Assembly (NCBI GenBank): GCA_963665045.2
Contig: CAXXJQ010000003.1
Coordinates: 744,001 to 808,000, forward strand
Length of the DNA: 64,000 bases
From: JAFGRU01 sp016934985
GTDB lineage: Bacteria; Desulfobacterota; Desulfuromonadia; Desulfuromonadales; JAAYDE01
Reading direction: 5' to 3'
The position numbers and the translations under genes are program-made. Positions 7,203-31,383 of the stretch are shown here, in pieces; the first letter of the stretch is position 1, and each line of letters begins with the position of its first letter. The notes beneath the pieces were generated by a model, which saw only the letters and a program-made list of their open reading frames with translations, was not told the origin of the DNA and searched no databases.

Positions 7203-10200
7203 TTAAGCGCGCGATGAACAGCGTTTGGCGATAGCCGCCGCGAGTTTCTCCACCTGGGGCCACGACAGCATGTTGGCGTGGTTGCCGGGTGTGGGGATGA
7301 TTTCCATGCCACCTTCAGCCAGAGGTACCCAGGCCAATTCAGGATGTCGGGCCATGAAGCCGTCGGCCTCTTTGGCTTTGAAGAAAATGAGTTTCCCGGC
7401 ATAGGACTGCGCCTGGTATGCGAACATGGCTTTAATGTTGGCTTTGTAGACGGCCACAATATTCGCCATTTCTTCCAGGCTCATGACTTCTGAACCTTCC
7501 TCCTTTCCGCCCAGTTTTTGCGCTACGAATAGCAGACGCTTATCCTCCGGCAGTTTTTTCAATTCTTCCAGATTACGTTCGAATAATCCGCCCGGATCGT
7601 CCCCGGCGAGAAGATAGGCGAGTATCTCCTCATCGCTGTTGAAAGGCCTGGGCAGGTGGCCCGGACCGGGGGAGTCGATGAGGATAGTCCTCAACGGCGG
7701 GGTGCCGTTTTCAACAAGGCGGCGCGACAGTTCAAAAGCGACCATGCCGCCGAAAGAACTGCCGATGAGGTGGAAATCCCCATGTGAATAAACTTTTTGG
7801 ATGGCCGTCAGGAAGTGTCCCGCCAGTTCTCCGACGCTGCTCAGGGGCGTTCCGCCGTCCCAGAGCCCGGGGGCTTCCAGGGCATAGATGGGGTTGGGGA
7901 GCTTGAGGGCCGCTGCCAGTTCCCGGTAGATAAAGGCGCCTCCGCCAATGGCCGGAATAAGGAAGATGGGCGGTAGGCCAGGATTGCCCCGGGCAAACTG
8001 ATGGATGCCTTCCACAGCAGCCGGTTTTTCCTGTTCTGTTACTGTACTCCGGTTGGCGTCGATGAGCATGGCCAGGCGGGCGGGCGTCGGGCTCTCCATG
8101 AGAACGTTGCGCGGCAGGATGACATCCAGGGTTTTTTCGAGCTTGGTGGCGAGCTGTACGGCAGTCAGGGAGTCGCCGCCGAGTTGGAAGAAGTCGTCGT
8201 TCAGTTTGATCCCCTCGACGCCGAGCACCTCGGTCATAAGGTGTATAACCATGGCTTCGGTGGGATTGATGGAGGGTGCGCCCTTTTGTATTTCCGCATT
8301 TTCGACCAGTGCAGTCCGGGGCTCGAGAACTTTGGTTTTTACCTTGCTACCAATTCGTACGCTTTCATGGCCGGGGGCTTCAATCCAGCAGCGCTTGCGT
8401 TCGAAAGGATAGGTCGGCAGCGCGATACGACGCCTTTTCTGGTGGGCATAGTAGGCGTTCCAGTCAATGGCCGCTCCGACCATCCACAGGGCGCCCGCGG
8501 CTTCCAGCAGGGAACGTTGGTCGTCCACTCCTTTGCCCCCCTGCAGGCTGCTGATCACGGGAATATCCCTGGTGCGCGACGGGTGGCGGGCTGCCATGTG
8601 GGAAAGGACGGCGTCCGGACCGACTTCGAGAAGGCTGGTGCGGGGCGTCTGCAGCAAGGCGCCCATGCCCTGGTAGAAGTAGACCGGTTTGCGGATGTGC
8701 TTGACCCAGTATTCCGGCGAGGTGGCCTGTTCATCGAGAATCCAGGCGCCGGTGAGGTTGGAGATAAAGGGGATACGAGGCGTTCTCATTTCCACCTTTT
8801 CAAGAGCTTCGGCAAAGGGAGCCATGGCCGGTTCCATCATGTGGGAGTGGAAGGCGTGGGAGGTGTCGAGTTTGCGCACCTGTCTTCCCGCAGCTCGCAG
8901 TTCTTCTTCCAGTTTATCTATCTGGGCCTGGGGTCCGGACACCACGCACTGATTGCGGGCGTTGACCGCCGCCAGGTTGAGCCCGTCCTTGAGCAGATGC
9001 AGGGTATCGGTCTGGGAAAGCTGGACGGCCAGCATGCCGCCAGGTTTCTGTTCGTCCATGAGTTTCCCGCGCAGGGCGACGAGGGCAAGGGCATCCTCCA
9101 GGGAGAAGACGCCGGCCAGGCAGGCTGCTGTCCATTCGCCGATGCTGTGACCGATCATGGCGACGGGTTTGACTCCCCATTCCATCCACAGGCGGGCGAG
9201 GGCGTATTCAACACTGAAAATGGCCGGTTGGGCGAGGCGAGTTGAGGTGAGATCGGTGCCTGCTCCGTTCCAGAGAATGCTTCGCAAATCAGCGCCGAGA
9301 CAGGGTTTGAGGATTTCCGCACAGCGGTCGAAAACTTCCCTGAAAACAGGCTCGTGGAGATATATCTGGTGGCCCATGCCGAGACGCTGGGAACCCTGGC
9401 CGGTGAACATGAAGGCCACATCCGGGGTGTTTTCGCTGTCGCTGGAGGTGAAGAATTTGTCAGAGCGCAATTGCGTTATGGCGTCCTTGATATCCCTGCA
9501 GGTCAGAGCCCGCCGGACGCCGAATTTTTTCCTGCCGACGGCCAGGGTGAAGGCGGCGTTGTCGAGGTCGGTATCGGGGTAGCGCTCAAGGTGGCGGGCC
9601 AGCTTTGCGGCCACGCGGTCGAGGGCGCTCTCGTTATGGGCGGAGAGCAGGAGCAGTTTGTCGGGGCGGTTAGCGGGCGCCGGTTCGAGGACGGGCGCCT
9701 CTTCCAGGATGACGTGGGCATTGGTGCCGCCGATGCCGAAGGAACTGACGCCGGCCCGGCGCGGTGTTGGTCCTTTGGTCCAGTGCATGAGCCGGTCTGC
9801 AATGAAAAACGGACTGTTTCTTAGATCGATGGCCGGGTTCGCCGCCTTGAAATGGAGCGTGGCAGGAATCTGACCGTGCTCAAGAGCCTTAATGGTTTTG
9901 ATCATGCTGGCGATTCCGGCAGCGGCATCGAGATGACCGATGTTGCTTTTAACCGAACCGACAGCGCAGTAGTTCAGGCGTCCTTTGGTATCGCCGAAGG
10001 CTTCCGAGAGGGCGCGGATTTCGATGGGGTCGCCGAGGTTGGTGGCGGTGCCGTGTGCTTCGATGTAGTTGATGGAGCGCGGTTCGACTCCGGCGGTGCG
10101 CTGGGCTTGCCGAATGACTTCGGCCTGTCCTGCCACGCTCGGGGCGGTAAAACCGACCTTGTCCGATCCGTCGTTGTTGATTGCCGAACCCTTGATGACA

Positions 10201-11975
10201 GCCAGAATGGGGTCACCGTCATCAATGGCCGCTGATAAGCGTTTTAGGGCCACCATGCCCGCTCCGCAGCCGCCGACGGTGCCTTTGGCATCCTTGTCAA
10301 AGGCGCGGCAGTGGCCGTCCGGCGAGAGGATGAAGCCGTCGCGGTAGAAGTAGCCTGTGGCCCGGTGGGTCTGGATTTTGGCCCCGCCGGCCAGGGCCAT
10401 TTCGCACTGGCCGTCGAGGATGGCGCGGGCTGCCATGTGTACCGCTACCAGGGAGGTGGAACAGGTGGTGTTGACGTTGACGCTTGGTCCGGTGAGGTTG
10501 AGCCTGTAAGAGAGGCGTGTGGCGGCGAAATCCTTGCCGTTCATGATGCTGACCTGGTAGCTGCCGGCCACGTCCGTATCGTCGAGGGACGGAAGGAGAT
10601 TCTCTTCCATGTAACTGTTGGTGCCGATACCGACGAAGACACCGATGCGCCCTTTATAGGTGTCGGGGTTGCAGCCGGCGTTTTCCAGGGTTTCCCAGGC
10701 CACCTCCAGCAGATGGCGCTGCTGGGGATCAATAAGAGCTGCTTCCCGCGGGGTCATGTTGAAGAAGGTCGGGTCGAAATATTCCATGCCATCCATTCGT
10801 CCTAAGGCTGGTACGAAATGGGGATCGCGGATGACATCGAGGGGGTAACCCGCGTCAAGAAGTTCTTCTTCATTGAAAAATGTAATGGATTCGACGCCCG
10901 AGGCGAGATTATCCCAGAACTCCTCGGCATTGGTCGCTCCGGGGAAATGGCCTGCCATGCCGATAACCGCGACAGTGTTATCCCGCGCCGGAACTGGAGC
11001 CGGGACCGGAAGTTTACGCACCTGAGCGCTTTCGCCGCTTAGGTGTTCCGCAAGGCGGGCAATGGTCGGGTACTGGAAGAAGTCTGTAATGGCCAGATTC
11101 GCCGGCAGCCGTTTGTTGGCGAGTTTTCGGGCACGAACGAGGAGCAGAGAGGTGCCCCCAAGTTCAAAGAAGTTGTCGTTGATGCCGACCACTGGGACAT
11201 TGAGGATTTCCATGAACACGGCGCAGAGAATCTTTTCCTGCTCCGTGCGCGGCGGGGCATAGACACTGCCCGTGGCGATTTCGGGTGTGGGCAGATGCTT
11301 GCGGTCGATCTTGCCGCTCGGCGTCAGCGGAAAGTTGTCGACTTTCATGAGAACCGCTGGAACCATGTAGTCAGGAAGTTTGCGTCCCAGGTAATGACGC
11401 AGTTCGGAAGCTTCAAAGTCGCCGACAATGTAGGCACAGAGGCGTTTCTCTCCGCCTTCTCCAAATGGATTGACGACGGCGCCGCGAACAAAGGCATGCT
11501 CCCTCAGGGCGCTTTCGATTTCACCCAACTCGATGCGGAAACCGCGGATCTTGACCTGGTTGTCGATGCGGCCCAGGGATTCGATGTTGCCGTCTGGCAG
11601 CCAGCGGGCCAGGTCGCCGGTTTTGTAAAGGCGGCCTGGTCCGAAGGGGTTGCGGATAAATTTCTCGGCGGTCAGTTTGGGCCGGTTGAGATATTCGCGG
11701 GCCACGCCGACACCGCCGATACAGAGCTCACCGGGAACGCCGATGGGCTGGGGGGTGTTGTGGCGGTCGAGAATGAAGACCTGCATATTGGCGATGGGCT
11801 TGCCGATGGTAAGACGACCGCCTTCATATCTGAGGGTTGTGGCGCAGACCGTTGATTCGGTAGGGCCGTAGGCGTTGAAGAAGCTCCGGCCTTGGGACCA
11901 GGTGCGGGCCACTTCCGGGGGACAGGGTTCTCCCGCGACAATGAGGGATTGGATTCCGGGAACGTCACTTTCCAT
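7203..11975 (-). CDS. Megasynthase 3' part: A9 end, T9, KS-AT-ACP-TE
   Basis: Last and longest intact PKS-containing frame. Residues 1-250 finish adenylation domain 9 (FNAYGPTESTVCATT). T9 has LGGTSLL with Ser276. The ketosynthase (about 330-760) has the NTTCSTSL active Cys505, EAHGTATNLGDP and SNIGHLDAAAG, so all three catalytic residues are present. The acyltransferase has FTGQGSQRLGMG, GHSIGE (Ser944) and HAFH, the malonyl-CoA type signature. The ACP has LGGDSL (Ser1269). The thioesterase has GSSFGG (Ser1407) and a late GNHANM His. There is no ketoreductase, dehydratase or methyltransferase, so the added malonate should stay as a beta-keto unit until release. The ATG at 11975 is internal to A9; the true frame continues from 11672-13324 across extra bases near 11,987-12,003. 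Confidence 0.9.
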   Translation of the reverse strand: MESDVPGIQSLIVAGEPCPPEVARTWSQGRSFFNAYGPTESTVCATTLRYEGGRLTIGKPIANMQVFILDRHNTPQPIGVPGELCIGGVGVAREYLNRPKLTAEKFIRNPFGPGRLYKTGDLARWLPDGNIESLGRIDNQVKIRGFRIELGEIESALREHAFVRGAVVNPFGEGGEKRLCAYIVGDFEASELRHYLGRKLPDYMVPAVLMKVDNFPLTPSGKIDRKHLPTPEIATGSVYAPPRTEQEKILCAVFMEILNVPVVGINDNFFELGGTSLLLVRARKLANKRLPANLAITDFFQYPTIARLAEHLSGESAQVRKLPVPAPVPARDNTVAVIGMAGHFPGATNAEEFWDNLASGVESITFFNEEELLDAGYPLDVIRDPHFVPALGRMDGMEYFDPTFFNMTPREAALIDPQQRHLLEVAWETLENAGCNPDTYKGRIGVFVGIGTNSYMEENLLPSLDDTDVAGSYQVSIMNGKDFAATRLSYRLNLTGPSVNVNTTCSTSLVAVHMAARAILDGQCEMALAGGAKIQTHRATGYFYRDGFILSPDGHCRAFDKDAKGTVGGCGAGMVALKRLSAAIDDGDPILAVIKGSAINNDGSDKVGFTAPSVAGQAEVIRQAQRTAGVEPRSINYIEAHGTATNLGDPIEIRALSEAFGDTKGRLNYCAVGSVKSNIGHLDAAAGIASMIKTIKALEHGQIPATLHFKAANPAIDLRNSPFFIADRLMHWTKGPTPRRAGVSSFGIGGTNAHVILEEAPVLEPAPANRPDKLLLLSAHNESALDRVAAKLARHLERYPDTDLDNAAFTLAVGRKKFGVRRALTCRDIKDAITQLRSDKFFTSSDSENTPDVAFMFTGQGSQRLGMGHQIYLHEPVFREVFDRCAEILKPCLGADLRSILWNGAGTDLTSTRLAQPAIFSVEYALARLWMEWGVKPVAMIGHSIGEWTAACLAGVFSLEDALALVALRGKLMDEQKPGGMLAVQLSQTDTLHLLKDGLNLAAVNARNQCVVSGPQAQIDKLEEELRAAGRQVRKLDTSHAFHSHMMEPAMAPFAEALEKVEMRTPRIPFISNLTGAWILDEQATSPEYWVKHIRKPVYFYQGMGALLQTPRTSLLEVGPDAVLSHMAARHPSRTRDIPVISSLQGGKGVDDQRSLLEAAGALWMVGAAIDWNAYYAHQKRRRIALPTYPFERKRCWIEAPGHESVRIGSKVKTKVLEPRTALVENAEIQKGAPSINPTEAMVIHLMTEVLGVEGIKLNDDFFQLGGDSLTAVQLATKLEKTLDVILPRNVLMESPTPARLAMLIDANRSTVTEQEKPAAVEGIHQFARGNPGLPPIFLIPAIGGGAFIYRELAAALKLPNPIYALEAPGLWDGGTPLSSVGELAGHFLTAIQKVYSHGDFHLIGSSFGGMVAFELSRRLVENGTPPLRTILIDSPGPGHLPRPFNSDEEILAYLLAGDDPGGLFERNLEELKKLPEDKRLLFVAQKLGGKEEGSEVMSLEEMANIVAVYKANIKAMFAYQAQSYAGKLIFFKAKEADGFMARHPELAWVPLAEGGMEIIPTPGNHANMLSWPQVEKLAAAIAKRCSSRA

Positions 11976-13324
11976 GGATGCCAGGGCCCGTGGGCGGCAG
12001 GGGTGACGACGCTGATCTCGTTGTCGGTCAGAATAGCCGCGAGTTCGTCCCCGGCCATGAAGGTTTCATTGCTGCCGGAGACCAGGGTCGCACCCTGATA
12101 GAGGGCCATGGCAATTTCGGAGATGGAGGCATCGAAAGACGGCGAAGCGAACTGCAGGACATTGCTTTTGGCCGAAACCTCGAAAAGCTCGCTTTGGGCT
12201 TTGGCCAGATTGACCAGCCCGCGGTGCTCGACCACCACCCCTTTGGGCTTACCCGTCGAGCCCGAGGTGTAGATGACATAAGCGGCTTGGTGGGCCGCGG
12301 TCCGCTGTTCGGGGTTGACGGAGGGATAGCCGATGAATTCCTTGGGGTCGTCAATGAGAAGGGCATCACCCTCGAAAGGAAGCTCCCGATCCGAGGTCGT
12401 GACCATATAGGCGATACGGGAATCCTCGATCATGTAGGCGAGGCGCTCTTGGGGATAATTGGGATCGATGGGGAGGTAAGCCCCACCGGCCTTATGGATG
12501 CCGAGAATCGCCGCCGTCAGGTTGGCGCTGCGTTCGAGACAGATGCCGACCAGGGTTTCGGATTTGACCCCCATGGTGATGAGGGCATAGGCAATGCGGT
12601 TGGCGCGGCGGTTGAGCTGGCTGTAGGTCATTTCCTCGCGGTGGTCCTTGACGGCCACGGCATCGGGTGTTTTGTCGACCTGCTCTTCAAAAATCTGATG
12701 CAGCAGTTTGCTGTCGGGGAAGTCCGTCCGGGTATCGTTGAAACGGCGGATAACCAGATCGTACTCCCGGGTGTCGAGAAGGGAAATATCGCCGATGGCC
12801 TGATCGGGATTGCGCGACACCATCTCCACCATGTGGTTGAAATGCCGGGCCATCCTTTCCACAGTTTCCCGTTCGAAAAGGTCGCTATTGTATTCCAGGT
12901 TACCGGCCAGGGCCTTGCCGTTGGTCCCGAGGTTGAGGGTCAGGTCGAATTTGGCAACCTGGAATTCCGGGAAGAGCAGGGTTGTTTCGAGCTTTGGCAG
13001 ATGAACCTGGTCAAAGGATTCGTCAGCCAGGGCGAACATGGCCTGGAAGATGGGTGAATGGCTGGTACTGCGTTCAGGAGAAAGTTCTTCGACCAGCTTT
13101 TCGAAGGGGATATCCTGATTGCTGAAGGCCTCGAGAGCCGTTTTACGGGTTTTTTCCAGAACCTCGACGAAGGTCGGGTTGCCCTTGAGTTGATGGCGCA
13201 GGGGGCAGGGTGTTGACGAAAAAGCCGACGGTATTCTCGATCTCCGGCCGGGTCCGGCCGGACACAGGGGTGCCGACGACGATGTCGTCATCGCCGCTGT
13301 ATTTGGCCAGGGAACAGGGCCCAC
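11672..13324 (-). CDS. Megasynthase fragment: C9 end and A9 N-terminal part
   Basis: In the correct frame from about 13,205 downward it encodes the end of condensation domain 9 (NQDIPFEKLVEELSPERSTS) and most of A9 (YVIYTSGSTGKPKG at ~12,255). Pocket residues read D-A-S from FDASISE, then Thr just before the break. With I and A (LIVAGE) and A, V, C from the next frame this gives DASTIAAVC, close to published Tyr and Phe codes. The frame is lost where GGGG (12,000-12,003) and CCC (11,987-11,989) each appear to carry one extra base: removing both restores TLPPTALASMESDVP. The first ~40 residues of this frame are out of register, as is everything past the break. Confidence 0.75.
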   Translation of the reverse strand: MGPVPWPNTAAMTTSSSAPLCPAGPGRRSRIPSAFSSTPCPLRHQLKGNPTFVEVLEKTRKTALEAFSNQDIPFEKLVEELSPERSTSHSPIFQAMFALADESFDQVHLPKLETTLLFPEFQVAKFDLTLNLGTNGKALAGNLEYNSDLFERETVERMARHFNHMVEMVSRNPDQAIGDISLLDTREYDLVIRRFNDTRTDFPDSKLLHQIFEEQVDKTPDAVAVKDHREEMTYSQLNRRANRIAYALITMGVKSETLVGICLERSANLTAAILGIHKAGGAYLPIDPNYPQERLAYMIEDSRIAYMVTTSDRELPFEGDALLIDDPKEFIGYPSVNPEQRTAAHQAAYVIYTSGSTGKPKGVVVEHRGLVNLAKAQSELFEVSAKSNVLQFASPSFDASISEIAMALYQGATLVSGSNETFMAGDELAAILTDNEISVVTPAAHGPWHPWKVTFPESNPSLSRENPVPRKWPAPGPKAGASSTPTALPNQRSAPQPSDMKAVVLPSASPSPICRSSFSTATTPPSPSAFPVSSVSAVSAWPANISTGPN

Positions 13325-13590
13325 AGGCTTTCCAGAACCATGAAGAGGGTGAGGTTTTGGGTACGGGCCAGGCGAGTCAGGCGCTCGGTTATTTTGGAAT
13401 CGATATCAAGGCCGACAAACCCGCCCCGGGTAGTCTGGATCTCGGGACGCGGACGGTCGGTGGGCAGGCTGAGGAGTTCGGGAATACCCTCGAGCTTGTC
13501 TTTCCAGTAGGCGGTCTGCTCGTGGAGCCGTTCCCCGGCCAGCCACTTCCCTTTGCCACTGGGCGTAATCGCTGTAATCGGCGGGCGCAT
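13288..13590 (-). CDS. Megasynthase fragment: middle of C9
   Basis: The true-frame piece of condensation domain 9 contains WLAGERLHEQTAYWKDKLEG, LPTDRPRPEIQTTRGG and LFMVLESLWALF. It continues the 13406-14851 frame after QWQRE and is lost again near 13,320, where the expected FLAKYSGDDDIVVG changes frame. It is not an independent gene; the ATG at its head is out of register. Confidence 0.6.
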   Translation of the reverse strand: MRPPITAITPSGKGKWLAGERLHEQTAYWKDKLEGIPELLSLPTDRPRPEIQTTRGGFVGLDIDSKITERLTRLARTQNLTLFMVLESLWALFPGQIQRR

Positions 13591-14851
13591 CGGTTAGTTT
13601 AGGGCTCTGGTCCCGGGTGAAGGCGTCATAGCATTGGGCGAGTTCGCTGAAAAGAACCCCCGAACTCCAGCCGTCGAAAACGATGTGGTGAATATTGGCC
13701 GTGAAAACGTAATCCTGATGGCCTATTTCCCAAAGCCTGAACCGGTAGAGGGGCCCTTGGCTGAGGTTGAACCTGAAGTTTGCTTCCCTGGCCAGTATTT
13801 CGCGGATGTTGTCCCCTTCGACAACCTCGACGACAAGGGTGAAGTCGACGCTTGTTTCGATGCGCTGGAAAGCCTCGCCGCTGGGGGCTTCTCTAAATAT
13901 CGTGCGCAGGCTGCCGTGGCGGCGGATGAGAAAGGCGAGGGATTTCTCCAGCGCATCGATATCCAAGTCGCCCTGGATGCGGAAGGCCGCCGGGATGTTG
14001 TAGGCGGTGGAGCCTTCCTCGAACTGATCGAGGAACCACAGCCGTGACTGGGCGAAGGACAATGGCGCTTCCGCCTGGCCGGTCTTCCTGATGGGCGGGG
14101 CGGCGGCGGTGGAGCCGCTCCGGATGGCTTCCTGGAAACGTGCCGGCGTCGGTTGGTCGAAGATGGTTTTCAGCGGAATCTCGGCCGCAAAGACCTTGCT
14201 CGCCGCGTTGATGAGGCGCGTCGCCAGGAGGCTGTGACCGCCGAGTTCAAAGAAGTTGTCGTGGATGCCGACCCGCTCTACCCCGAGAATCTCTTCGAAC
14301 AGGCTGCAGATAATTCTTTCCCCGTCGGAGCGCGGTGCGGTATAGGCAGCCTGGGCGCCGAGGTGCGGATCGGGCAGGTTCCTGCGGTCGGCCTTGCCGC
14401 TCGGGGTGAGGGGCAGGCTGTCGAGCTTGACAAAGGCCGAAGGCACCATGTAGTCGGGCAATGTTGCCGAGAGGTGCCGGCGCAGCTCGGTGGCGTCGAA
14501 GTCACCGACGATGTAGGAGCAGAGGCGCTGTTCGCCCCCGGTCGCCAAAGGGGTTGACAATGGCTTCCCTGACCGAGGCATGCTCGCGCAGGGCGCTCTC
14601 GATCTCGCCGAGCTCGATCCTGAAGCCCCTGATCTTGACCTGCTGGTCGATCCTGCCCAGGTACTCGATGTTGCCGTCTTCGAGCCAGCGCGCCAGGTCG
14701 CCGGTCTTGTAGAGGCGCCCTTTAGTGAAAGGATTGTCGACGAACTTCTCGGCATTGAGTTCCGGGCGGTTGAGATAACCCCGCGCCACCTGGACCCCGC
14801 CGATGCAGAGCTCACCGGGTACACCCACGGGCTGCGGGTTGCCGAAGGCAT
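13406..14851 (-). CDS. Megasynthase fragment: A8 end, T8, C9 N-terminal half
   Basis: The first ~105 residues are out of frame. From GGEQRLCSYIVGDFD onward it encodes the A8 C-terminal subdomain, the carrier T8 (FFELGGHSLLATRL, Ser at ~14,237) and an LCL-type condensation domain C9 (PLSFAQSRLWFLDQFEEG, HHIVFDG at ~13,680). The change of register is explained by a C5 run at 14,535-14,539 where the near-identical copy at ~22,095 has C4. The right-frame sequence before that point is the 14502-14828 frame. C9 is lost after QWQREV at ~13,570. Confidence 0.75.
   Translation of the reverse strand: MPSATRSPWVYPVSSASAGSRWRGVISTARNSMPRSSSTILSLKGASTRPATWRAGSKTATSSTWAGSTSRSRSGASGSSSARSRAPCASMPRSGKPLSTPLATGGEQRLCSYIVGDFDATELRRHLSATLPDYMVPSAFVKLDSLPLTPSGKADRRNLPDPHLGAQAAYTAPRSDGERIICSLFEEILGVERVGIHDNFFELGGHSLLATRLINAASKVFAAEIPLKTIFDQPTPARFQEAIRSGSTAAAPPIRKTGQAEAPLSFAQSRLWFLDQFEEGSTAYNIPAAFRIQGDLDIDALEKSLAFLIRRHGSLRTIFREAPSGEAFQRIETSVDFTLVVEVVEGDNIREILAREANFRFNLSQGPLYRFRLWEIGHQDYVFTANIHHIVFDGWSSGVLFSELAQCYDAFTRDQSPKLTDAPADYSDYAQWQREVAGRGTAPRADRLLERQARGYSRTPQPAHRPSASRDPDYPGRVCRP
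14502..14828 (-). CDS. Megasynthase fragment: A8 motifs A6-A9
   Basis: In-frame part of A8 between two extra-base sites (14,955-14,959 and 14,535-14,539). It carries GVPGELCIGGVQVARGYLNR, YKTGDLARWL and QVKIRGFRIELGEIE. It is identical to A6 except for a few bases. Confidence 0.6.
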   Translation of the reverse strand: MGVPGELCIGGVQVARGYLNRPELNAEKFVDNPFTKGRLYKTGDLARWLEDGNIEYLGRIDQQVKIRGFRIELGEIESALREHASVREAIVNPFGDRGRTAPLLLHRR

Positions 14852-14875
14852 CGAGGATATAGAGCTGGGTGTTGG

Positions 14876-15511
<636 letters not shown>

Positions 15512-15715
15512 AGTCCGGGGCCAGTCCTTTGATGGAGATTATCTGCTGCAGGCCGGCGTCTTCGATCATGAAGGCGAGGCGCTCGGCCGGGTAGTGGGGA
15601 TCGAGGGGCACGTAGCCGGCGCCGGCCTTGTGGATGGCGAGGATGGCGGCGATCATGTCGTTGCAGCGCTCCATGCAGAGGCCGACCAGGGTTTCCGGGC
15701 CGACGCCCCTGGCGA

Positions 15716-17008
15716 TCAGGGCCTGGGCGATGCGGTTGGCGCGGGCGTTGAGCTCGGCGTAGCTGAGAGCTTCTTTGGCATCCCGCACGGCAACGCTGGC
15801 GGGCGTCTTCCTGACCTGTTCAGCGAAGACCGCGGCCAGGGTCCGGTCGGCCGGGTAGGGAACTTCGGTTTGGTTGAACCCGTGGACAACCCGTTCAAAT
15901 TCGACTTCCCCGAGGAAAGGCAGGCTGTCGACAGGACTGGCCGGTTCCTGCAGGGCGGGAATGCAGCAACGCCTCGAACCAGGCCAGAATACGCCCCGGC
16001 AGCCAGGTCTCCATAATAACCAAGATCATGGGTCAGGCGCAGGTTGAGGTGTTCGCCCGGCAGGACGGCCAGGGTCAGGGGATAGTGGGGCGCCTCGATG
16101 CCGCGACTTTCGGTAATAGTGAAATCCTGGCCGGCTTCACCTTCAAGGCGGTCATCCACCGGGTAGTTTTCATAGACGAAAAGGGTTTCAAACAGCGAGG
16201 TTCCCCGTTGAATCGGGGCTTCGGCCTGGATCAGATAGAGGGGGGTATACTCGTGTTGTTCCCGCTCCCCTTGCAGGGATGTCAGTTTCTCAACCAACGT
16301 TTCGAAGGTTTGTTCTGAAGTTTGCAGGCGTAGCGGCACGGTGTTTATGAACATGCCCACCATGTTTTTCGATCCCCGGTATTTGCGGGGGGCGGCCGGA
16401 GACGACGTTGCCGAAGACCACGTCCCTGGTCTCCGGTCAAGCGTTGAAATGAGGGCTCCCCAAACGGCCTGCAACAGGGTGCTCCGGGTACTTCTTAACC
16501 TGCGGGCGAGGCGGTCGATCTGCCGACAGTCCTCTGCCTCGAGGATGTGGACCTGTTCGCCGAAACCGGTTTTATCTTTCGCTGAGGCGATATCGATACG
16601 GTTCGGTTTGTCAAAACCGGCCAGAGTGTCGCGCCACCAGGCCAGGGTAGTTTCGCTACCCCTGCTTTGGAGCCATTCGGCGTAATCGGCAAAGGGGAGG
16701 ACCGGGTCGAGAGCCTCACCGTGGTATGTCTTCAGGACCTCGGTCATGACCTTGGCGGTCGACCAACCGTCGAGGATGAGATGATGGTTGTTGACAACGA
16801 TCTCCCAGGTCTTGTCCTCAGCCTGGAAGACGGCGAGGCGTAGCAGCGGTGCCCGGCTAAGGCTGAAACCCTCCTCCCGGTCGGTTTCTAGGTACGCCTG
16901 CAGGCGTTTTCCGGCTTCGGGGTCGCCGCGCCGGTCCTCGAAGCGGAAGGATATCTGGGCCTCGCGGTTGACAACCATGAATTCGGTTTCGCCTTCGGGG
17001 ATGGCCAT
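15716..17008 (-). CDS. Megasynthase fragment: most of C8
   Basis: Condensation domain 8 after a D-configured donor: MAIPEGETEFMVVNRE, NNHHLILDGWS (~16,778), SLFETLFVYENYPVDDRL. The stretch after GALIST is out of register for ~30 residues. Compared with the C6 copy near 23,915-24,010 it has an extra T at 16,364-16,368 and two further extra bases near 16,425-16,450, summing to three. After HDLGYYG the frame is lost again before A8. The family is certain; the C-terminal ~85 residues of this frame are not real. Confidence 0.7.
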   Translation of the reverse strand: MAIPEGETEFMVVNREAQISFRFEDRRGDPEAGKRLQAYLETDREEGFSLSRAPLLRLAVFQAEDKTWEIVVNNHHLILDGWSTAKVMTEVLKTYHGEALDPVLPFADYAEWLQSRGSETTLAWWRDTLAGFDKPNRIDIASAKDKTGFGEQVHILEAEDCRQIDRLARRLRSTRSTLLQAVWGALISTLDRRPGTWSSATSSPAAPRKYRGSKNMVGMFINTVPLRLQTSEQTFETLVEKLTSLQGEREQHEYTPLYLIQAEAPIQRGTSLFETLFVYENYPVDDRLEGEAGQDFTITESRGIEAPHYPLTLAVLPGEHLNLRLTHDLGYYGDLAAGAYSGLVRGVAAFPPCRNRPVLSTACLSSGKSNLNGLSTGSTKPKFPTRPTGPWPRSSLNRSGRRPPALPCGMPKKLSATPSSTPAPTASPRP

Positions 17009-17907
17009 GCGAAGGATGTCGTAGCGGTCGACAATAGTCTGCCAGGCTTTTGCGGAAGCGTTCGGGATCGAACTTTCCTTCCACCCGGAAATGGAGCTGG
17101 ACCTGGTAGGCCCCCTCGTTCTCCAGGGAGTGGAAAAGGATACCCTGCTGGAGCGGCGTGAGGGGCAGGATGTTATCCAGGGCAGGAAAGGCTTCGGTCA
17201 GCCGGTCGATGGTCTTCTGCGTCGGCTTTACCAACGGGAAGTCGGAGGTGGTGAAAGTCGTTTGAGCCTCCCGGCAATGCTCCAGAACGTCCCGAAGCCC
17301 GGACTCGAGGTGGGACTTGAGTTCTGCCATCTCGTCATCGCTGAAAATATTGGAAGGCCAGCTCAGTTGGAATTGCAGCCTGTCATCGGTCACCAGGGCA
17401 TTGATGTCCCACAGGACGGCGTGCATCCAGTTTCCGCTGATGGGTTGCCCGTGGTCCTCGTTGGCGAGGCTCCAGTCCCCCTCGTTTTCCAGGCTGGTGA
17501 AGCGGCCGAGATAGTTGAAGGAAACCTGGGGAACGACGGCAAGTTCATCATGGCCACCGTAGCGCAGCATGCCGTAGCCAATGCCGTTGCCGGGAGTTTG
17601 GCGGATACTCTCCTTGATGCCGATGAGGGTATCCCGCAGGTTTTTGCCGGTTTTGATTTTAACCGGATACTGATTGGTAAACCAGCCGACGGTGCGGGAG
17701 ATGTCGGCGTTGTCAATGATATCTTCGCGGCCGTGGCTTTCGAGGTTGATGAGGATGCCGTCATAGAGCGGTTTTCCCTTCCACTTTTCCAAGCCGAGGC
17801 ACAGGCCCGCGAGGAGCAGGTCTTCAGAGTTGGCGTGGTAAGCAGCGGGACCACGGCCCAGAAGAATGGCGGTGGTTGCCCTGTCGAGTTCAAGGTTGAA
17901 ACTGCGA

Positions 17908-31383
<13,476 letters not shown>

